The notes under the pieces are model-generated. The model worked only from the letters and a program-made list of their open reading frames with translations, did no database searches and was not told where the DNA came from. A stretch of DNA of 64,000 nucleotides from Platycnemis pennipes (Eukaryota > Arthropoda > Insecta > Odonata > Platycnemididae): NCBI GenBank assembly GCA_933228895.1, contig OW121848.1, positions 99,219,470 to 99,283,469 on the forward strand, given 5' to 3'. This document shows, in pieces, positions 25,291 through 37,640 of this stretch; within the stretch, counting starts at the first letter, position 1; the number at the start of each line of letters is the position of its first letter. The position numbers and the translations under genes were made by a program.

Positions 25291-25390
25291 CACCCCGAAA
25301 CGTGGGGGGGAGGGGGGGCCAACTCCTTGAAAAATCTGTAAAAGTGGGGCGTGAGGGAGGGGCAGGGGGGGTTGGAGGGAGGAGTGGTTG
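25291..25390. other. Short G-rich patch
   Basis: About 100 bp of G-rich plus strand with several runs of five or more G. It gives rise to overlapping frames on both strands without domains. Confidence 0.5.
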
Positions 25391-27060
25391 CATAACGAAT
25401 GCCGAGAGCATGCGGGCCGTCAAGTTGGTTCATTCCGTAGATCGCTGTTGTTCATTCATTGCAACAAAGTTTCATTTGCAATTGTTACACCTCTCAAAAA
25501 AATACGTACGATACCTTACGTTGGTGGGCACTCAATAATTAATTACGACGATAATGGCCAAGATGCACGTTTTGTATATACAGTCCACGCGAAAAGGCTC
25601 AAGTTAAAGGATTTATATCTCAAAAACGGAAGAAGTGATATTCATACAGAGCATATCAGCGTGTAGATAATTCAGCCTCTTGTTCAATGCAGGTAAGACT
25701 TTTCTTAATTATCACTTTTGTGGCATCTCTTTTCAGAGAGGATAAAAAAATGCATAATTTTTTTCGAGTCGCAGAGGGCAGCGTCACTTTGGCTGATGTC
25801 ATAACAATATGAAATGCACGAATGAAAGGGAATTTCGATAGAACATGAATTATACTTTTGTATGTGAATTGTACTTTTTTCATGTCCGTTGAGTTTCAAA
25901 TGATTTACTTATATTCGTTAAATATTTCTAGCAAATTAAAGAAACCGGGTTTTCTCCGTAAGTATGCGACATTAGAAGCACGCAAACACCTTCGTCTTCA
26001 ATTTAAAATTTCTAATCAGAATCTATTAACGCCATGACACTTTACCATGCCACAATACTTTATTTGAATTAATATTTTTGAAAACGAGTTGAGAGCGAAG
26101 GCGGAAACGCCGAACAACGCATACGTTGAGTGGAATAATCTAGAGTTCAGTATTGATGGCAGGACTTCAATTTTTTCTGCTGTTTCAACACGCTTCATAC
26201 GTGGATTTTTGTCTACTTTTCGAAGGAGTTTGAGCTTTACTTTAATAATTTTCTCTTCACCTCAGACCTTCCCAAGGTTATTGCTAAACAGAGTTCTCAC
26301 ATTTAATGTCGGGAAGTATTGACACTCGCGTAGTTTTGATATCTAGCAAGGCCGTCTCGATATACAGGCCTGCTACATGTGACAAAAATCTCTTTTACGT
26401 CACGAAAGAAATCTGAACGAAAGGTGTTGCTCAATTGTTTACCGGATTATTTATTGGACTTTTACTGTAAACCTTTGTTTGTACATGGTTTGAAGTGTGA
26501 AACGTGCTGTTTTAACCGTATGTATTAGTGTTTTGTAGTAGTAGTTAGCGTTAGTATTTGCATTTTATATGAAATATTACTATTTTATATGGATCTTTGT
26601 GGTTTTGGAATCCAAAGACGGCGAAGTTAACGGCGATAAAACAAAATCAGATGGTTATTAACGTGCCTTTTTCATTCTTTACCTTGGCGTACTAGGTTGC
26701 AAATGAAATCCCTTTCACTTTCTTCGTAACTGTTGTCATTCAGTAAAACTTATTTGTTTTCTTAATGTTCGCAATAATATTTTCTCAGTATTATATACCT
26801 TGGGATTAGCTTGACAGATGAATTTCTTTTAGTTTCTTGTCACCATTGTCATCCACTTTGTCTTCGTGGTTTAATAGCACCGGGAACATTTTGAATTAAG
26901 AAAACCTCAATAGCGTTACGTATTATTATGCAGTACTACTCGCTTAGAACTAAATGAAGTTTCCAACATAATTGAATATATAACTGTTAATGACGACAAT
27001 TTTCATGTTGCACGCTTGTTCTACTTTTCGAAAACACTGATGAATGCCCCCCGTTGTTAT
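25391..27060. other. AT-rich non-coding stretch
   Basis: No supportable gene or repeat. Confidence 0.55.
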
Positions 27061-27230
27061 GCCCCTAGCACCGATGCTTCGAAAGTTGAGTTTGTCATCG
27101 TCTTCAGGATGTTGATAGGCTCAGCCATCACAGCCTTCTAAAACAATCAGGCAATGATAGACAGCCTTTGAAACGACGGTGCATATTACTCCACCACCTG
27201 GTGGGAAACCCCAGAACTCTTCATCGTATT
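27061..27230 (-). repeat. Palindromic dispersed repeat, copy B (diverged)
   Basis: Related to the repeat at 16.8-17.0 kb. It has GCTTCGAAAGTTGAG near 27075-27090, TCTTCAGGATG near 27101-27111, two degraded opposite arms (CACAGCCTTCTAAAAC near 27129-27144; GACAGCCTTTGAAACG near 27160-27175) and the shared end GAACTCTTCATC near 27214-27225. The extra arm suggests internal duplication or rearrangement. Confidence 0.6.
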
Positions 27231-27465
27231 GTAGATTTTAGTGTGGAATAGTAGTCTGCAGTAATTATTTCAAGCATGGTTATATTTTAATACTCCTGAC
27301 TCTTCCATGCTTTAGGGAATATAATAAATTATACACTTGAAAAATGCCTGACTAAACAACAATTATATCATTAATTTGTGTAGAGTAACAATTGCCCTCC
27401 CATATGTCTCGTGAATACGCATCTAACATGTTTCCATCTCGTAGAATTTTGCATACCTGCATGAC
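27231..27465. other. AT-rich non-coding stretch
   Basis: A short spacer between the palindromic repeat and LINE copy 3. Nothing was recognised. Confidence 0.45.
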
Positions 27466-27737
27466 ATCATTATCATTGGTCAACAATATTAGGATTGGTT
27501 TGACGCAGCTTTCCACTCTATTCTTCTGTCGGCCAACCTTTTCATTGTGACGTAATCCTTCTCCTTTACATCCCTTACAACCTGTTCCATGTATCTCATA
27601 CGAGGCCTGCCTTTTCCAATCTTCCCGTTCACTTTTCCCTAGACGATTGTCTTCATCAGGCCATAGTGTCTCAAGATATGGCCGATTAAGTTGTCCCTTC
27701 TTCTTTTTAGAGCTATCAGCAGACTTCTCTTTGACCT
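27466..27737 (-). mobile_element. Non-LTR retrotransposon fragment (copy 3), extreme C-terminus
   Basis: The minus strand encodes NLIGHILRHYGLMKTIV (about 27690-27640), then GKVNGKIGKGRPRMRYMEQV (about 27640-27580), and ends in the family's RRIEWKAASNQS-like end near 27490-27530. Frameshifts separate the blocks. An ATGATAATGATG-type 3' tail lies at about 27467-27480. This is the best-preserved copy of the C-terminal block and serves as the reference for the interrupted copy at 49-50 kb. It is heavily 5' truncated. Confidence 0.8.
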
Positions 27738-29697
27738 GCATGCCAATAGAGAAAAATGCTTCTCTTTCGTTTTAAAATGCATGCCTGGCGATGGTTAATC
27801 CCTTTCCAACACCCTTGCGGTGGCTTGTAGGGCATTATGTAGATGTTCCCTTGACAATCCTGATTTTGTTCCACAGTTCTGAAGTTTTGCTTAATGAATA
27901 CACTGATGAAAATGAACACAGTCGCGAACGCTGCGGATTACACTGATAACTGTGAGCGTTGTAGTTTTAGAGCGCCGTTCACGCCGCCTCCAAAGGCTCG
28001 GTCCTAAGTCGAACTGTCATATATGTCGAATAGGCCGTAATTCGATGGCTGACTCACGCCCTACGCCTTGGACACATGCTAGTATATATAAGACTGGCAT
28101 ATTAAATTCAATGGCTCAAATTAGGTGTGACAAACTAATTAAGATTCGAAATAAAACTAACATAAGATTTTTCGAAAGTCGTATATCCGATGTTTTCCTT
28201 CACGGGGGCATCCTATTTATTAGAATTAATGCCAGTCTACCTAATCATAACTTCTTTTTATATCATCTATTATTTTCGTACTCCACAACTAACGAAGTTT
28301 TAGCAGTTAGAGCAGTGTTGATATTTGTTTCTTTATTACTCTTTTATATGGTCAGAACGGAGTAAAAATTGCTTAATGTCGGGGGAATAAAATGCATGTA
28401 TAGAAGTGAGAGTGAGAAAGCGTTCTTCTTTCGACCATCTGTGTCCTCATAAACGTCATCACCGAGGGCTAAATGTCACGAAAAAGTATCCGAGTCCGTG
28501 AACGACCGATTTTAGAAATCCTTCAAAATCGCGTGAAACCTATCACTTATTTTATATTTCTCAATGCTGCTCATATTTATATGAGCGTTGTCTCGCAGAT
28601 AACAATAAGAGTTAAATGGAGATATGCCCCGTTAAGAATGACCTTTAGAAAAATAAATTCTTCGGGTCGATCGATCAAAACTTTAAGCCGGCGTATCTTG
28701 AAATGTAAAGCCTCTAGACTTTGCGCTGAAAATGAAAGAAGTATGACGAAATTTATTTAGCGCCGTAAAAACTAACGAGTTAAAAGAAAGGATCAATTAC
28801 ATAACTGCGGAGTTTTTTTAGAAACGTGGATATTTCAGGACTAAAACCGGGCATCCAAAAACAGCCGAACAATCGAAGGACCGAAATTATAAATTCAGAA
28901 GAATTGTAACATAAAGAAGAAGTAAAACACCAAATGGATATAAAATGTTCAATTCGAATACATACAGATATTCTCAACATTGTTTATCATTGCAGCACTT
29001 CTGAAAATACAATTAATCTATCAATCAAGAAATTGACTCTTTGGCATGTTATTTTGAGCTAAGTAAGCTACCTCTAATTACCAAGAGAACAGCAGCGTCA
29101 AAAAATAATATATATTAGAAGTTCAGATGTAGCTGTTTGTATGTACACAATAGAGATTACTTTGTAAGTCTATAAACTGTTACGAGCCATTCATATCCAT
29201 TAATTATTCAGAAATGGTCACTCTGAGAAACAAATCACTTATCCTGCTTAATTAAGACGGCCCTTTCTCATAATCAGGGAAAAGAAATGGCATTTATTAT
29301 CTCCCTTGTATCAATCAGCAAATTGGGTTTTCAGTTCCTATTTATGGTTTCTCGATAATTATAAAGATAAGGTAATCTTCAAGTCAAAACTGTCATTTTC
29401 TAGATCCGAATAAATGGCAGACAGGAAATTAACATTCCTAGATAATTTTAATCAGCATTCTCGTGCTTCGAATCGCTTTTCTCGGGTGATCATTTCTGGT
29501 TCCGGTTTTGCTGGCGCAAGGCCGAAAGAAATCAAACTGGCAAAACTTCAAGTAACTGGTACAATCAGTCCATCTCTCAGTTCGTCGAATATGTGCCAAC
29601 ATATTGCACAACCTACAATCACAAAGGATCTTGCTGATATTGATTTCTAGCTTTCTGATACACATAATGTTTCCTAGCAGAACTGCGACTTTTGAAC
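27738..29697. other. AT-rich non-coding stretch
   Basis: Frames up to 137 codons (27952-28365 plus) and 95 codons (28473-28760 plus) are open but have no recognisable domain and no clear coding bias, so I do not call genes. A small hairpin (GCTCATAT/ATATGAGC) lies near 28568-28585. Confidence 0.5.
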
Positions 29698-29736
29698 TCT
29701 GCATCGCAAGATAGAAGGAAAAATTTTACACCGCTT
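29698..29736. repeat. 39-bp direct repeat, unit 1
   Basis: Matches 30355-30393 at 38 of 39 positions. The flanking sequence does not match. Confidence 0.85.
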
Positions 29737-29919
29737 ACTTGTTATTTCCCGAGCTAAGGACTCTGGAACTTTGATAAGAAGAAGAGGAAAACGCATTGGA
29801 AAGAGGCTGTGGCTATCTCGATCTAAAAGAGACTCCGATTAAATCCCGATGTAAATTGCATTGAAACGTAAAAAAGGACTCTGTAATTGTTGGTGAAAAA
29901 CTGTTAGAACTGTAGTGAA
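29737..29919. other. Unremarkable spacer
   Basis: Nothing was recognised. TTTCCCGAGCTAAGGAC near 29745-29761 resembles TTTCCCGATTTAAGGAC near 30739, possibly a second trace of the duplication. Confidence 0.4.
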
Positions 29920-30600
29920 GTGTCCGATACCAACCCTTCTCCAGCTTCCTCCCTGCCTACGACCACTCTCGCCGCCAACAACAAGCCTTATTTGATCTAG
30001 CCTTCCCCGACCTGGTGTATTTACTCTTGAAAATTCTCAATAGAACAAACGAATCCCTCCCCATCGCTCTTTTCGCCCATCCGCTGCTTTCACTCGAATC
30101 TTATAGAATACCGTCTTTGATTCCCAATCCCCTTAATCTCTAACCCTCCACTCATTTAATCTCCTTCGACCCAAAAGCCCTTTTAAAATCTCTTCCTTCC
30201 CTCCACCCCACTTGTCATTCCTCCCCCCACAATCTCTCTCCCTGCCCCCGTTTCCGCTAACATTTGCGTCTTCCTTGAGTTTATTTTCTCAGAAAACTAC
30301 GTTGTACTCACTTTTCATCTGCTCACCTTCTTGGTTCCATTTGCTTTAATACCATCTGCATCGCAAGATAGTAGGAAAAATTTTACACCGCTTTTTTCAT
30401 TCAATTCTTCCCTCCCTCCCCTCTCCGGCTTCTTTCTCTCCACAATAGCCTCATCTTTTCAAACTCCAAACCTACCCCTCCTATCTCCATCTTCACCTTC
30501 CACTAATTATATCTACCACCTTTCATTACCTTCCTTCCAGCTAAAAATCTCTCTTCGGACACCTTTGACCCTTTTTGAAGACTAAGGCTGCCACTGAGAG
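29920..30600. other. C/T-rich island
   Basis: The plus strand is pyrimidine-rich with many CCCTCC/CTTCC blocks. It contains the second unit of the 39-bp direct repeat. A frame of 84 codons (30331-30585 plus) is low-complexity. Confidence 0.6.
30355..30393. repeat. 39-bp direct repeat, unit 2
   Basis: Second unit, 657 bp from the first, same orientation, one mismatch (T for A). Confidence 0.85.
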
Positions 30601-33600
30601 CTTTGCTGGCCTTCCAGGGGAGGGACCCAGATGAGAACACCGTAGATCTGGGGGGCATATTCTCGTGGTATCGCATAAACATGTGCGAAATGGGAGGTAT
30701 CACTAAGTAGCCAAGCAATGCACAAGCCTATAAGTCTCTTTCCCGATTTAAGGACAACTACCCTTCAAGTGAAACGATTACTCCTGGAGAGTATGAATTC
30801 TTTAGATCAAAATCAATTGAGGCTCAAGTTTTCCCTCATAGAGTTATAAATCTACGGTTGCCCTACGATTCAACGCAGCTGTGATTTATGACAGAAAAAC
30901 ACAGCACTTCTCATTTAAGTAAATTCATGGCTACCGTTCAGAAACTTATTTAAATAATATAATCTCTGAATATTTAAAGGGGCCCATTTTTTATGACTCG
31001 GATTCATACATCACATAAAATATAGTATTCATCCAGCAGAATCGGTCCTGAAATAACAAAATATTGTTAACACGCAGTCACAGCTCCTAGAGAAAATATT
31101 AAACTAACAAGATTCATAACGCTGGTTACTCCTTCAAAAACGAATTTCATGCAGCGAAAACTAATGCATTTCCGCAATAAAGAGAATGTGGCGTTACCTA
31201 CAATATAGCCTCCAGCCTCAAACCAAAAGTTTACCCGACAGGCACTGCGGAAATCTGATCAATATATTTATCATTACGTGTCAAACTCGGCAAGAGGTGT
31301 AAAAAATAAAAATTCATGCGTTTGATATTTAGAAGTTCATGAAGGAAAGCATAAATAGCCCGCAATCTAGGTACATCCACATTTTACCCGGCAATCCGCC
31401 ACAAAGACGTGAATGGTAAGTTAACAGCCATTAATTTGAGTTTAGCTGAATAAGAATGTTAATTAATAATGAAGTATAGTGTGGGATCCATTAAAAAGAA
31501 TTATACTTTATTTGCGTTGTAGTCGTGTATTGTGCGTGGGAAAGACGTATTCTTGTGTCGCTCAGTTCAACAATTTATCTCTCTTCATTAGTCGCTTCTA
31601 TCTGTCCTGCTGGTGTAGGATGGGAGTAGAAATATGTCTTCAAAGTCAGGTTCGCATTAATGAAATTTGAATTTTTTGAGTCACTTTGACCTTGCGAACA
31701 ACTTTCTAGACTCTTGATTCTACCTACATCGATTCTTGATTCAATCCTGATCTACATTAACTGTTCTAATTATTTACCCGGCTATTTCTTATTATTATTT
31801 ATAACTTTGAATGAATTTATCCATGTCTCTTGTTTCACATGGAAGAATTTTATTTTAAATCCTAATTCAAAATCGATTTATCTCTAATTTTATATTTACG
31901 ATCAAGCCTCCAATAATACGTTCGGTGATTGTATTATTGTCTCTCGTGGCACGCGACAATACTATTACTTTAAACACCTATTTCCTAATCAATTTATCTC
32001 GAATTTTATATTTACGAACAAACCTCTCAGAGTACGCCGGGTGTTTATTGTATGTTTTTGCTGCTTTTGCAATGACATCCACCTTAAATACGCAACTCTG
32101 TTCCTAAGAAATGGAATTACTTTGACATGCCACGAAACTTTGTTGGAACCGTCGGCCTGGCAATGTACTGCTTACCTAAAGTGGGAATAATGAAGGGCAG
32201 ATGTAAATGGGCAAATCCTTATAGTTCTATCTGAGCCACACTTCTAGAACAATATCCATTATTTATTTCGGAGCCACCTTATACCTTTACTCAGTAACAC
32301 ACTCAGATTTTGAAGAATTTACTATGTTATGACAGAGAATGTCTCCCTCCCTAGCCGTCGAAGGAAACTTTTCTTCTAATGTAATAAGACACCAGGATTT
32401 TTATTAAATATTTCTTCTCTTAAATTGAATTGAATTCTAAAAAAGGCACTTTCTTGATTAAATACAACAGATAACCTCAACATAAATGTATACTTATGTT
32501 AAGCTGCAAATGTATCCGTTAAACGGAACACATTTCCATTACTGCATTTGTTGACGAAAAAAATACTTCCAACGATTTCGCAGAAATAGTCAATATGAAA
32601 TTCCACGATGAAATAATAAAACGGATACGGCACAATTGATTTACAGGCAAACTTCGCATACACAGGTATCAAATGGTACTGTCATATTCACGTACTCAAA
32701 CGATAATAATGATACGCAAATAATAACCCCCAGGAAACAGTTGAAAATAACCGTGAACATTTAAAACAAATTGGATCGTTTCTTTCCAATTATTAACATT
32801 GATATTTATTGAAGTATTGAATAATGTTTTACTCTCAATATGAGTATTCCCTCAAATGATACCAAAGAACATTCCCAATTTCATTGCTTTAAAAGAAAAA
32901 ATTCTGATATCATCTGCATAGACGATAGCTATCCTTTACATTTTAGCCCATTTTTAACAGGATAAAAAAAATGATTCGGCATTTTATAAATCGAAACCCC
33001 AAAGAGATGGTTTCAAAGAAAATAAGTTTTGGCTTACACTTTCTTAATAAATTTTTAGACAATTCGAAGGATATGATTACAGTCTTCAGTATCATGGAGA
33101 TAATAATTTTCTCACTTCAATTACACTTATTTGCGACAGTAATCCGATAACATTCTTTGCCTAGCAGTGTTTTCAGAGTTAAAATTTGAAATGCGATAGT
33201 AGAGATCGACCGAAACCATTCATTTCAGTACAGATTCAATAACTGATAGTGGTGTAGGAGTATTTCGGCTCAATGCCGTCAAATAAATATTTTAAAAGTG
33301 TTATTAGCCTTGATACCATTTTAATATATAGCTGCTTCGGCACCATAGTATTTTTCCTTAATTTTAAGGCACAAGAACCAGCGAACTCGGCGACAAAAGA
33401 TAAATATAATTGGTTAAATCAAAACGCAAGGAATGAACTAACATTCGTGATTGCATTATTTCCTTTATCTCTCACCCTATTCTCTCGTATCCCATTTATT
33501 TTTCACAACTTTTACTCTTGATACTCCGAATTTCCCTCAATTAGCGTAATCTTCCGAAAGGAAATAAAATATAACTCCTTAAAACTTCTCCAATACGACC

Positions 33601-34334
33601 TGGCACGGAATTGTATCTAACTACGATAAGGGTTAGTGCTATTCTTCCTTTTTCTATTTCCTGGTCTCAAAAAGTTTCGATTTGAAATGCTCCTTCTTGG
33701 GTCAGATAAATAAAATCAAATTATTTGATAATGTAAGAAAACTTCACTTAAATTTATCCTCGGTGGTTCCGTTTTTATTTCTTTTTTGCTTTCTCATGTA
33801 AAAAATCCATGTGTCATGCATCCAAAGATACAGTGTAATCACATCGCCCATCCAACTCTGCTGGAGTGCCTTATGGGATAAATCCAGAAAATTCGCAGAG
33901 AGAAAAATATAGGGGAAATGAAAGGGTAAAATTCCACCTCCTCTCCTCGAATGAGAGAGGAGGGTTTCAATCCCGCACTTCAGCTGAGGCAGAATAAAAA
34001 ACCTCTAAACACTCCGCACGCACGATAAGGAAAATGGTGAGCCCGATTAGCACACGAATAAACTCACGGAAAAGATAGTAATCGACGCTCCGAATATGAA
34101 CACTGCGTCGCCTTTTTTGTCCCCTTTACCGGGCGGAATTAATGAAATTCAGAAAAAAATACCCGACCGCAACCCTTCCCCGCTAGATCATACCTCAAAA
34201 GCATTCCGAGACCTCGTAATGGATCGCAATCGCTTTTTTCCCCGTACCGTCATACCGAAAGGAAACAGCGAAGATAAAGAACAAGATAACTCTGAGGTAG
34301 CATAGGAAAAGTGGTGCAAAACTTAGGCACTGAG
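30601..34334. other. Long AT-rich non-coding stretch
   Basis: Nearly 3.7 kb with only frames under 85 codons and no repeat, RNA or domain that I can recognise. A B-box-like GGTTTCAATCC near 33965 lacks a partnered A box. Confidence 0.55.
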
Positions 34335-34605
34335 CAGGCACGTAGCCAGAAATTTTCTTCGGGGGGCTGAGTCTTGCGTAACTTGAAACATCAGCCTTGC
34401 CCATTCGGTGCCGACATGTTACAAATCGCTTCCCTTAATTTTCAGTACTTGGTATTTACTTTTACAGTGCCCATACTTACTCTTCTCACTGGTAAAGTTC
34501 TCTGCTAAAATCAGAACAACAAAATTATTGGGAAAACATTTCGGGGGGGGGAGGGAGGGGGCGCTGAAGCACCAGAAGCCCCCCCCCCCCCTGGCTACGT
34601 GCCTG
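34335..34605. mobile_element. hAT-like miniature inverted-repeat element (MITE)
   Basis: Perfect 15-bp terminal inverted repeats: CAGGCACGTAGCCAG at 34335-34349 and its reverse complement at 34591-34605. The CA...TG ends and the G-rich subterminal sequence (GGGGGGCTGAG) fit hAT-superfamily termini. The interior has no transposase; its ends carry G-rich and C-rich blocks (a G run near 34543-34560, a run of 13 C ending at 34591). An 8-bp target duplication is not intact (GCACTGAG left, GTGCTGGA right), so it is probably old or the flanks have diverged. It would need a transposase from elsewhere in the genome. Confidence 0.75.
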
Positions 34606-35230
34606 GTGCTGGACTAGTTCTCAAAATGACTGGACAGCGGAGACCATACCCCGCGAAACTTCATATTTGACGAAAAATTAATGAGTATCGCAGAACTTTG
34701 AGGTGCCTGCCTGTGCAGTGTGAAAGAGGACGGAGGATAAAGGTAGTGCGGGTCAAAAGGACTGGAGGTGCCTTCGGCGTTTCAGAGGTTGAGTCACCTC
34801 CTGTTTCCTTACACAGAATTATACCACGAAATATCCTCCCTTATATCGCTATATAAAAAAAAATACCTACAGTCTTTCGCGGATACAAATCGTTTATGTA
34901 CACGTGTCTGGCGCAGGAATACTTAAACGTTTCTCTTCTGAAGTATTATTTATCTAATAGTGCATTAGGTGATGCAAGTTTGGCGATGATTCACACCCTG
35001 CCACACACCCTCAAGTTGGTTTTCAGGGTACACAGCAGATGCAGATGTTGAACTGCCGTAGGTATCTTAGTTTTGAGGCGCAAGTAACATGCGTGTAGCT
35101 CCAAAGGTATGGCAACATGACGCAAGTAAACCACTGTTACCGACAGCTAGTACCAGTTTCATCCTAAATTTGTGGCTTCTCGAGCGGCTTTAAGTAAGCC
35201 CACTTGACGACAGGCGGCACGACGTCGTCG
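34606..35230. other. Unremarkable non-coding stretch
   Basis: No gene or repeat was recognised. Confidence 0.5.
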
Positions 35231-36160
35231 CTTGCATCACCAATCGACTCCCTCAGTGGGCTTCCGTCGATGGTACTTCCCCCTAAACAATCCGGTGGAA
35301 ACGTGAGCGCTCGGCATAGCGGAAAGAAAAGAGCAGAAGGATAGAAGGTAGGAAATAAGATCGAGAAGTCGCGCGTGATGCGTATCTAAGGGGACAGGTG
35401 CTTCGGGAGGAGTGAAAGAGGAAGCGAACGACGGAGGGCGAGAGGAAGAGGAAGTGGCGGGGGATGGGGGAGCAGAGAGAACTAACTGGTCCACGGGGAG
35501 GCGGACCGGGTGAATGATGCGCGGGGATGAGTTAGGAGAAGGAGCCGAAGATGAGAACGGTATCTTTCCGATCCAAACTGTTTTAATATGCTTCCCCCAA
35601 CCGGCGACGGGCCGACCTTACACAGTCGAAACCCCACACCACATCACCATCCCATTCCAAGATCCCTCCCCCTTCCACCACAGAGCCTCTCCCAGCTTCG
35701 CTGAGGAGATGGAAGGGGTAGCAGAGTGTGGATGAGTGGGACTGATACGGATAGAGAGAGAGAGAGAATGATGGTTGATATCCGACCGGTGATCAAAACA
35801 CGTTGTTTGAGATGGGAAATGCTCGGCGGGGTGCAGGGTTTGTAGGCAAAGGGGAGGACTAAGGGAGAGTTAGCGCAAGACTTCAATCCCCCACTCCTCT
35901 GCACCTCCCACCGGCTGCGTCCTACAACCTCGGCCCCGCCCTCCTTAATCCTCCCGTTCCACACCCCGCCCCGGGCAGCCCGTCGAACGAACTCCCTCGT
36001 CCGTGTAGCTCACCCACCTGCTTGCTCTCTCGCTCCACCATTAAGGTCCTTGCTGCACCACAAAAACATTGCTCGCCATCCCTCATCTAAGGCTTGATAG
36101 CCGACTCTAAGATTCCCTCTCTCTCTCCTCCAATCTTCAAGAAACACACTTCCTTTCATC
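35231..36160. other. Alternating purine/pyrimidine island
   Basis: The plus strand alternates: purine-rich about 35330-35540, pyrimidine-rich about 35590-35700, purine-rich about 35710-35880 with a GA run (35753-35766), then pyrimidine-rich about 35885-36160. Overlapping frames on both strands (up to 106 codons) look compositional. Confidence 0.6.
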
Positions 36161-37480
36161 TGAGGCCTTCTTTCCCTAACCCTCTGCGTATATCCACGTT
36201 TCAGCATACGATCTCCAGTAGGGGCACGTGGCAAGAGGTTGAAAGGGCACAAGCCTTTGGTTATGATTGATTCAGTAATAGATTGATGAGCAAAGGCTCC
36301 ATAATTCTTTTAAATCGTTCTAGTCGATAGTCTACGCTCTAATATAGTTTAGAAAAGGGAAAATGAGTAATTTCGGTAGTTCTAGTGTCACACTGATCTT
36401 GGTTTTCACAATCTCAGCTAGAGGGAGGAAGGCTATTGAGCTTATTGATTATTCAATCCCCTGAACATTTCTAAAGTTCTTTATCTCTATTTCTTTCTTG
36501 GCGAATGGATGCCACTAATACCAATTACCAAGGATTAAAAATAAGCTATACTTTCTTAATTTCTAGGAATTTTATTTCACGCGTCTGACGGATATTTTTA
36601 GGATATCATTTCATTGTAACTGTTTCCTTACATGACCCTCCCTTCGATGAGTCATTACTTCATTTTACTCTTCTTTATCCAAGTTTCCCATATATGCTTG
36701 GGCATCATTTTCAGTTGGTCAAATAAAAGCAATGAAAAAGCATTTCTTTATTCTCCAACTATTTCCACATACTCTTTTCCTGAATGTATAAAAAAAGCCC
36801 TCCAGCCACCTAGTGTACCTATAATTTTATCAATTTCCTATTAACTTTTTTCACTTGAGTTAAGTCGAGCTGGTTTTTTTGTAGTGGCGGTGGGATTCAA
36901 ATTTCATCATTTCTAATTTCCAAACTCCACCAGTTCCACGTCGGACTGACAATCGGAATACCAAAGGTTGGTATCCCGCCTCGGGTTACGGTGTGATGTT
37001 CGTCCAAGTTTAGATACTACGATATGGCTTAGGCAGCTGGACCATCTCAAAACCAGCAACTCCACTGCTCTCTACTTAAGTAACAAGATTGTGCGATGAA
37101 TTTGCACTCCTTATTGTGCATATTACTGTACATACTTTGTAAACAGCTATAACCTCAGATGAGCATAAAAAACTGTTCCTTTTTATCTCAACACTCCGAA
37201 AGCAAAGATATATATACGACGCTCATTACGATCCATCATGATTTCAATATGTTGAAATCCCAGGGGGAGTATTTTGAACTCAGTTATTTCATGTATCGGC
37301 GACCAAGTCTCTCTAAAGACAAAATGATAGGTTGAACTCAAAAGCCACTTATAGATAAACATTCTGTTTTTCCCACCTGCATTTAAATCCTCAGAAGATA
37401 TCCCTAATGAAAGACTAGACCGACAGATTTCAATTCGACGAAACGGAAACGTTTAACCGTCTCACTTCCAGCCACTCTTA
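36161..37480. other. AT-rich non-coding stretch
   Basis: A T-run followed by GTGGGATTCAAATTTC near 36870-36905 vaguely resembles the minus-strand tRNA-like piece at 50.76 kb. The resemblance is too weak to call. A small hairpin ATACCAA/TTGGTAT lies near 36957-36973. Confidence 0.45.
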
Positions 37481-37580
37481 CCCCGACAGTTCGTTTATTT
37501 AGTCCTCCCTTTTCTTCCCACTCCATCTCTCAACCCCTTTCCTCGACATTCTTTCTACACTATATCCACCTTGCACTCTT

Positions 37581-37638
37581 TGACGCAAACATACACCCAT
37601 ACCACTCCTTAACGCAAATATACACCCATACCTCTCCT
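37581..37638. repeat. Tandem duplication of a 29-bp unit
   Basis: Two adjacent units (37581-37609 and 37610-37638) match at 26 of 29 positions, in a C/T-rich patch (37481-37660). The shared core is ATACACCCATACC. Confidence 0.8.
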
Positions 37639-37640
37639 TT

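Noticed and set aside
27952..28760. Plus-strand frames of 137 and 95 codons
   Set aside because: No domain and no repeat similarity; length is possible by chance in 64 kb.
29414..29704. Frames of 78 (plus) and 88 (minus) codons over the same bases
   Set aside because: Open on both strands, no domain. The shared TTCTCGGGTGAT-like string with the palindromic repeat is too short to mean homology.
33958..33978. B-box-like GGTTTCAATCC
   Set aside because: No A box at a suitable distance and no tRNA fold.
36870..37000. Possible minus-strand SINE resembling 50.76 kb
   Set aside because: Only a T-run and a weak B-box-like GGGATTCAAATTTC are shared.
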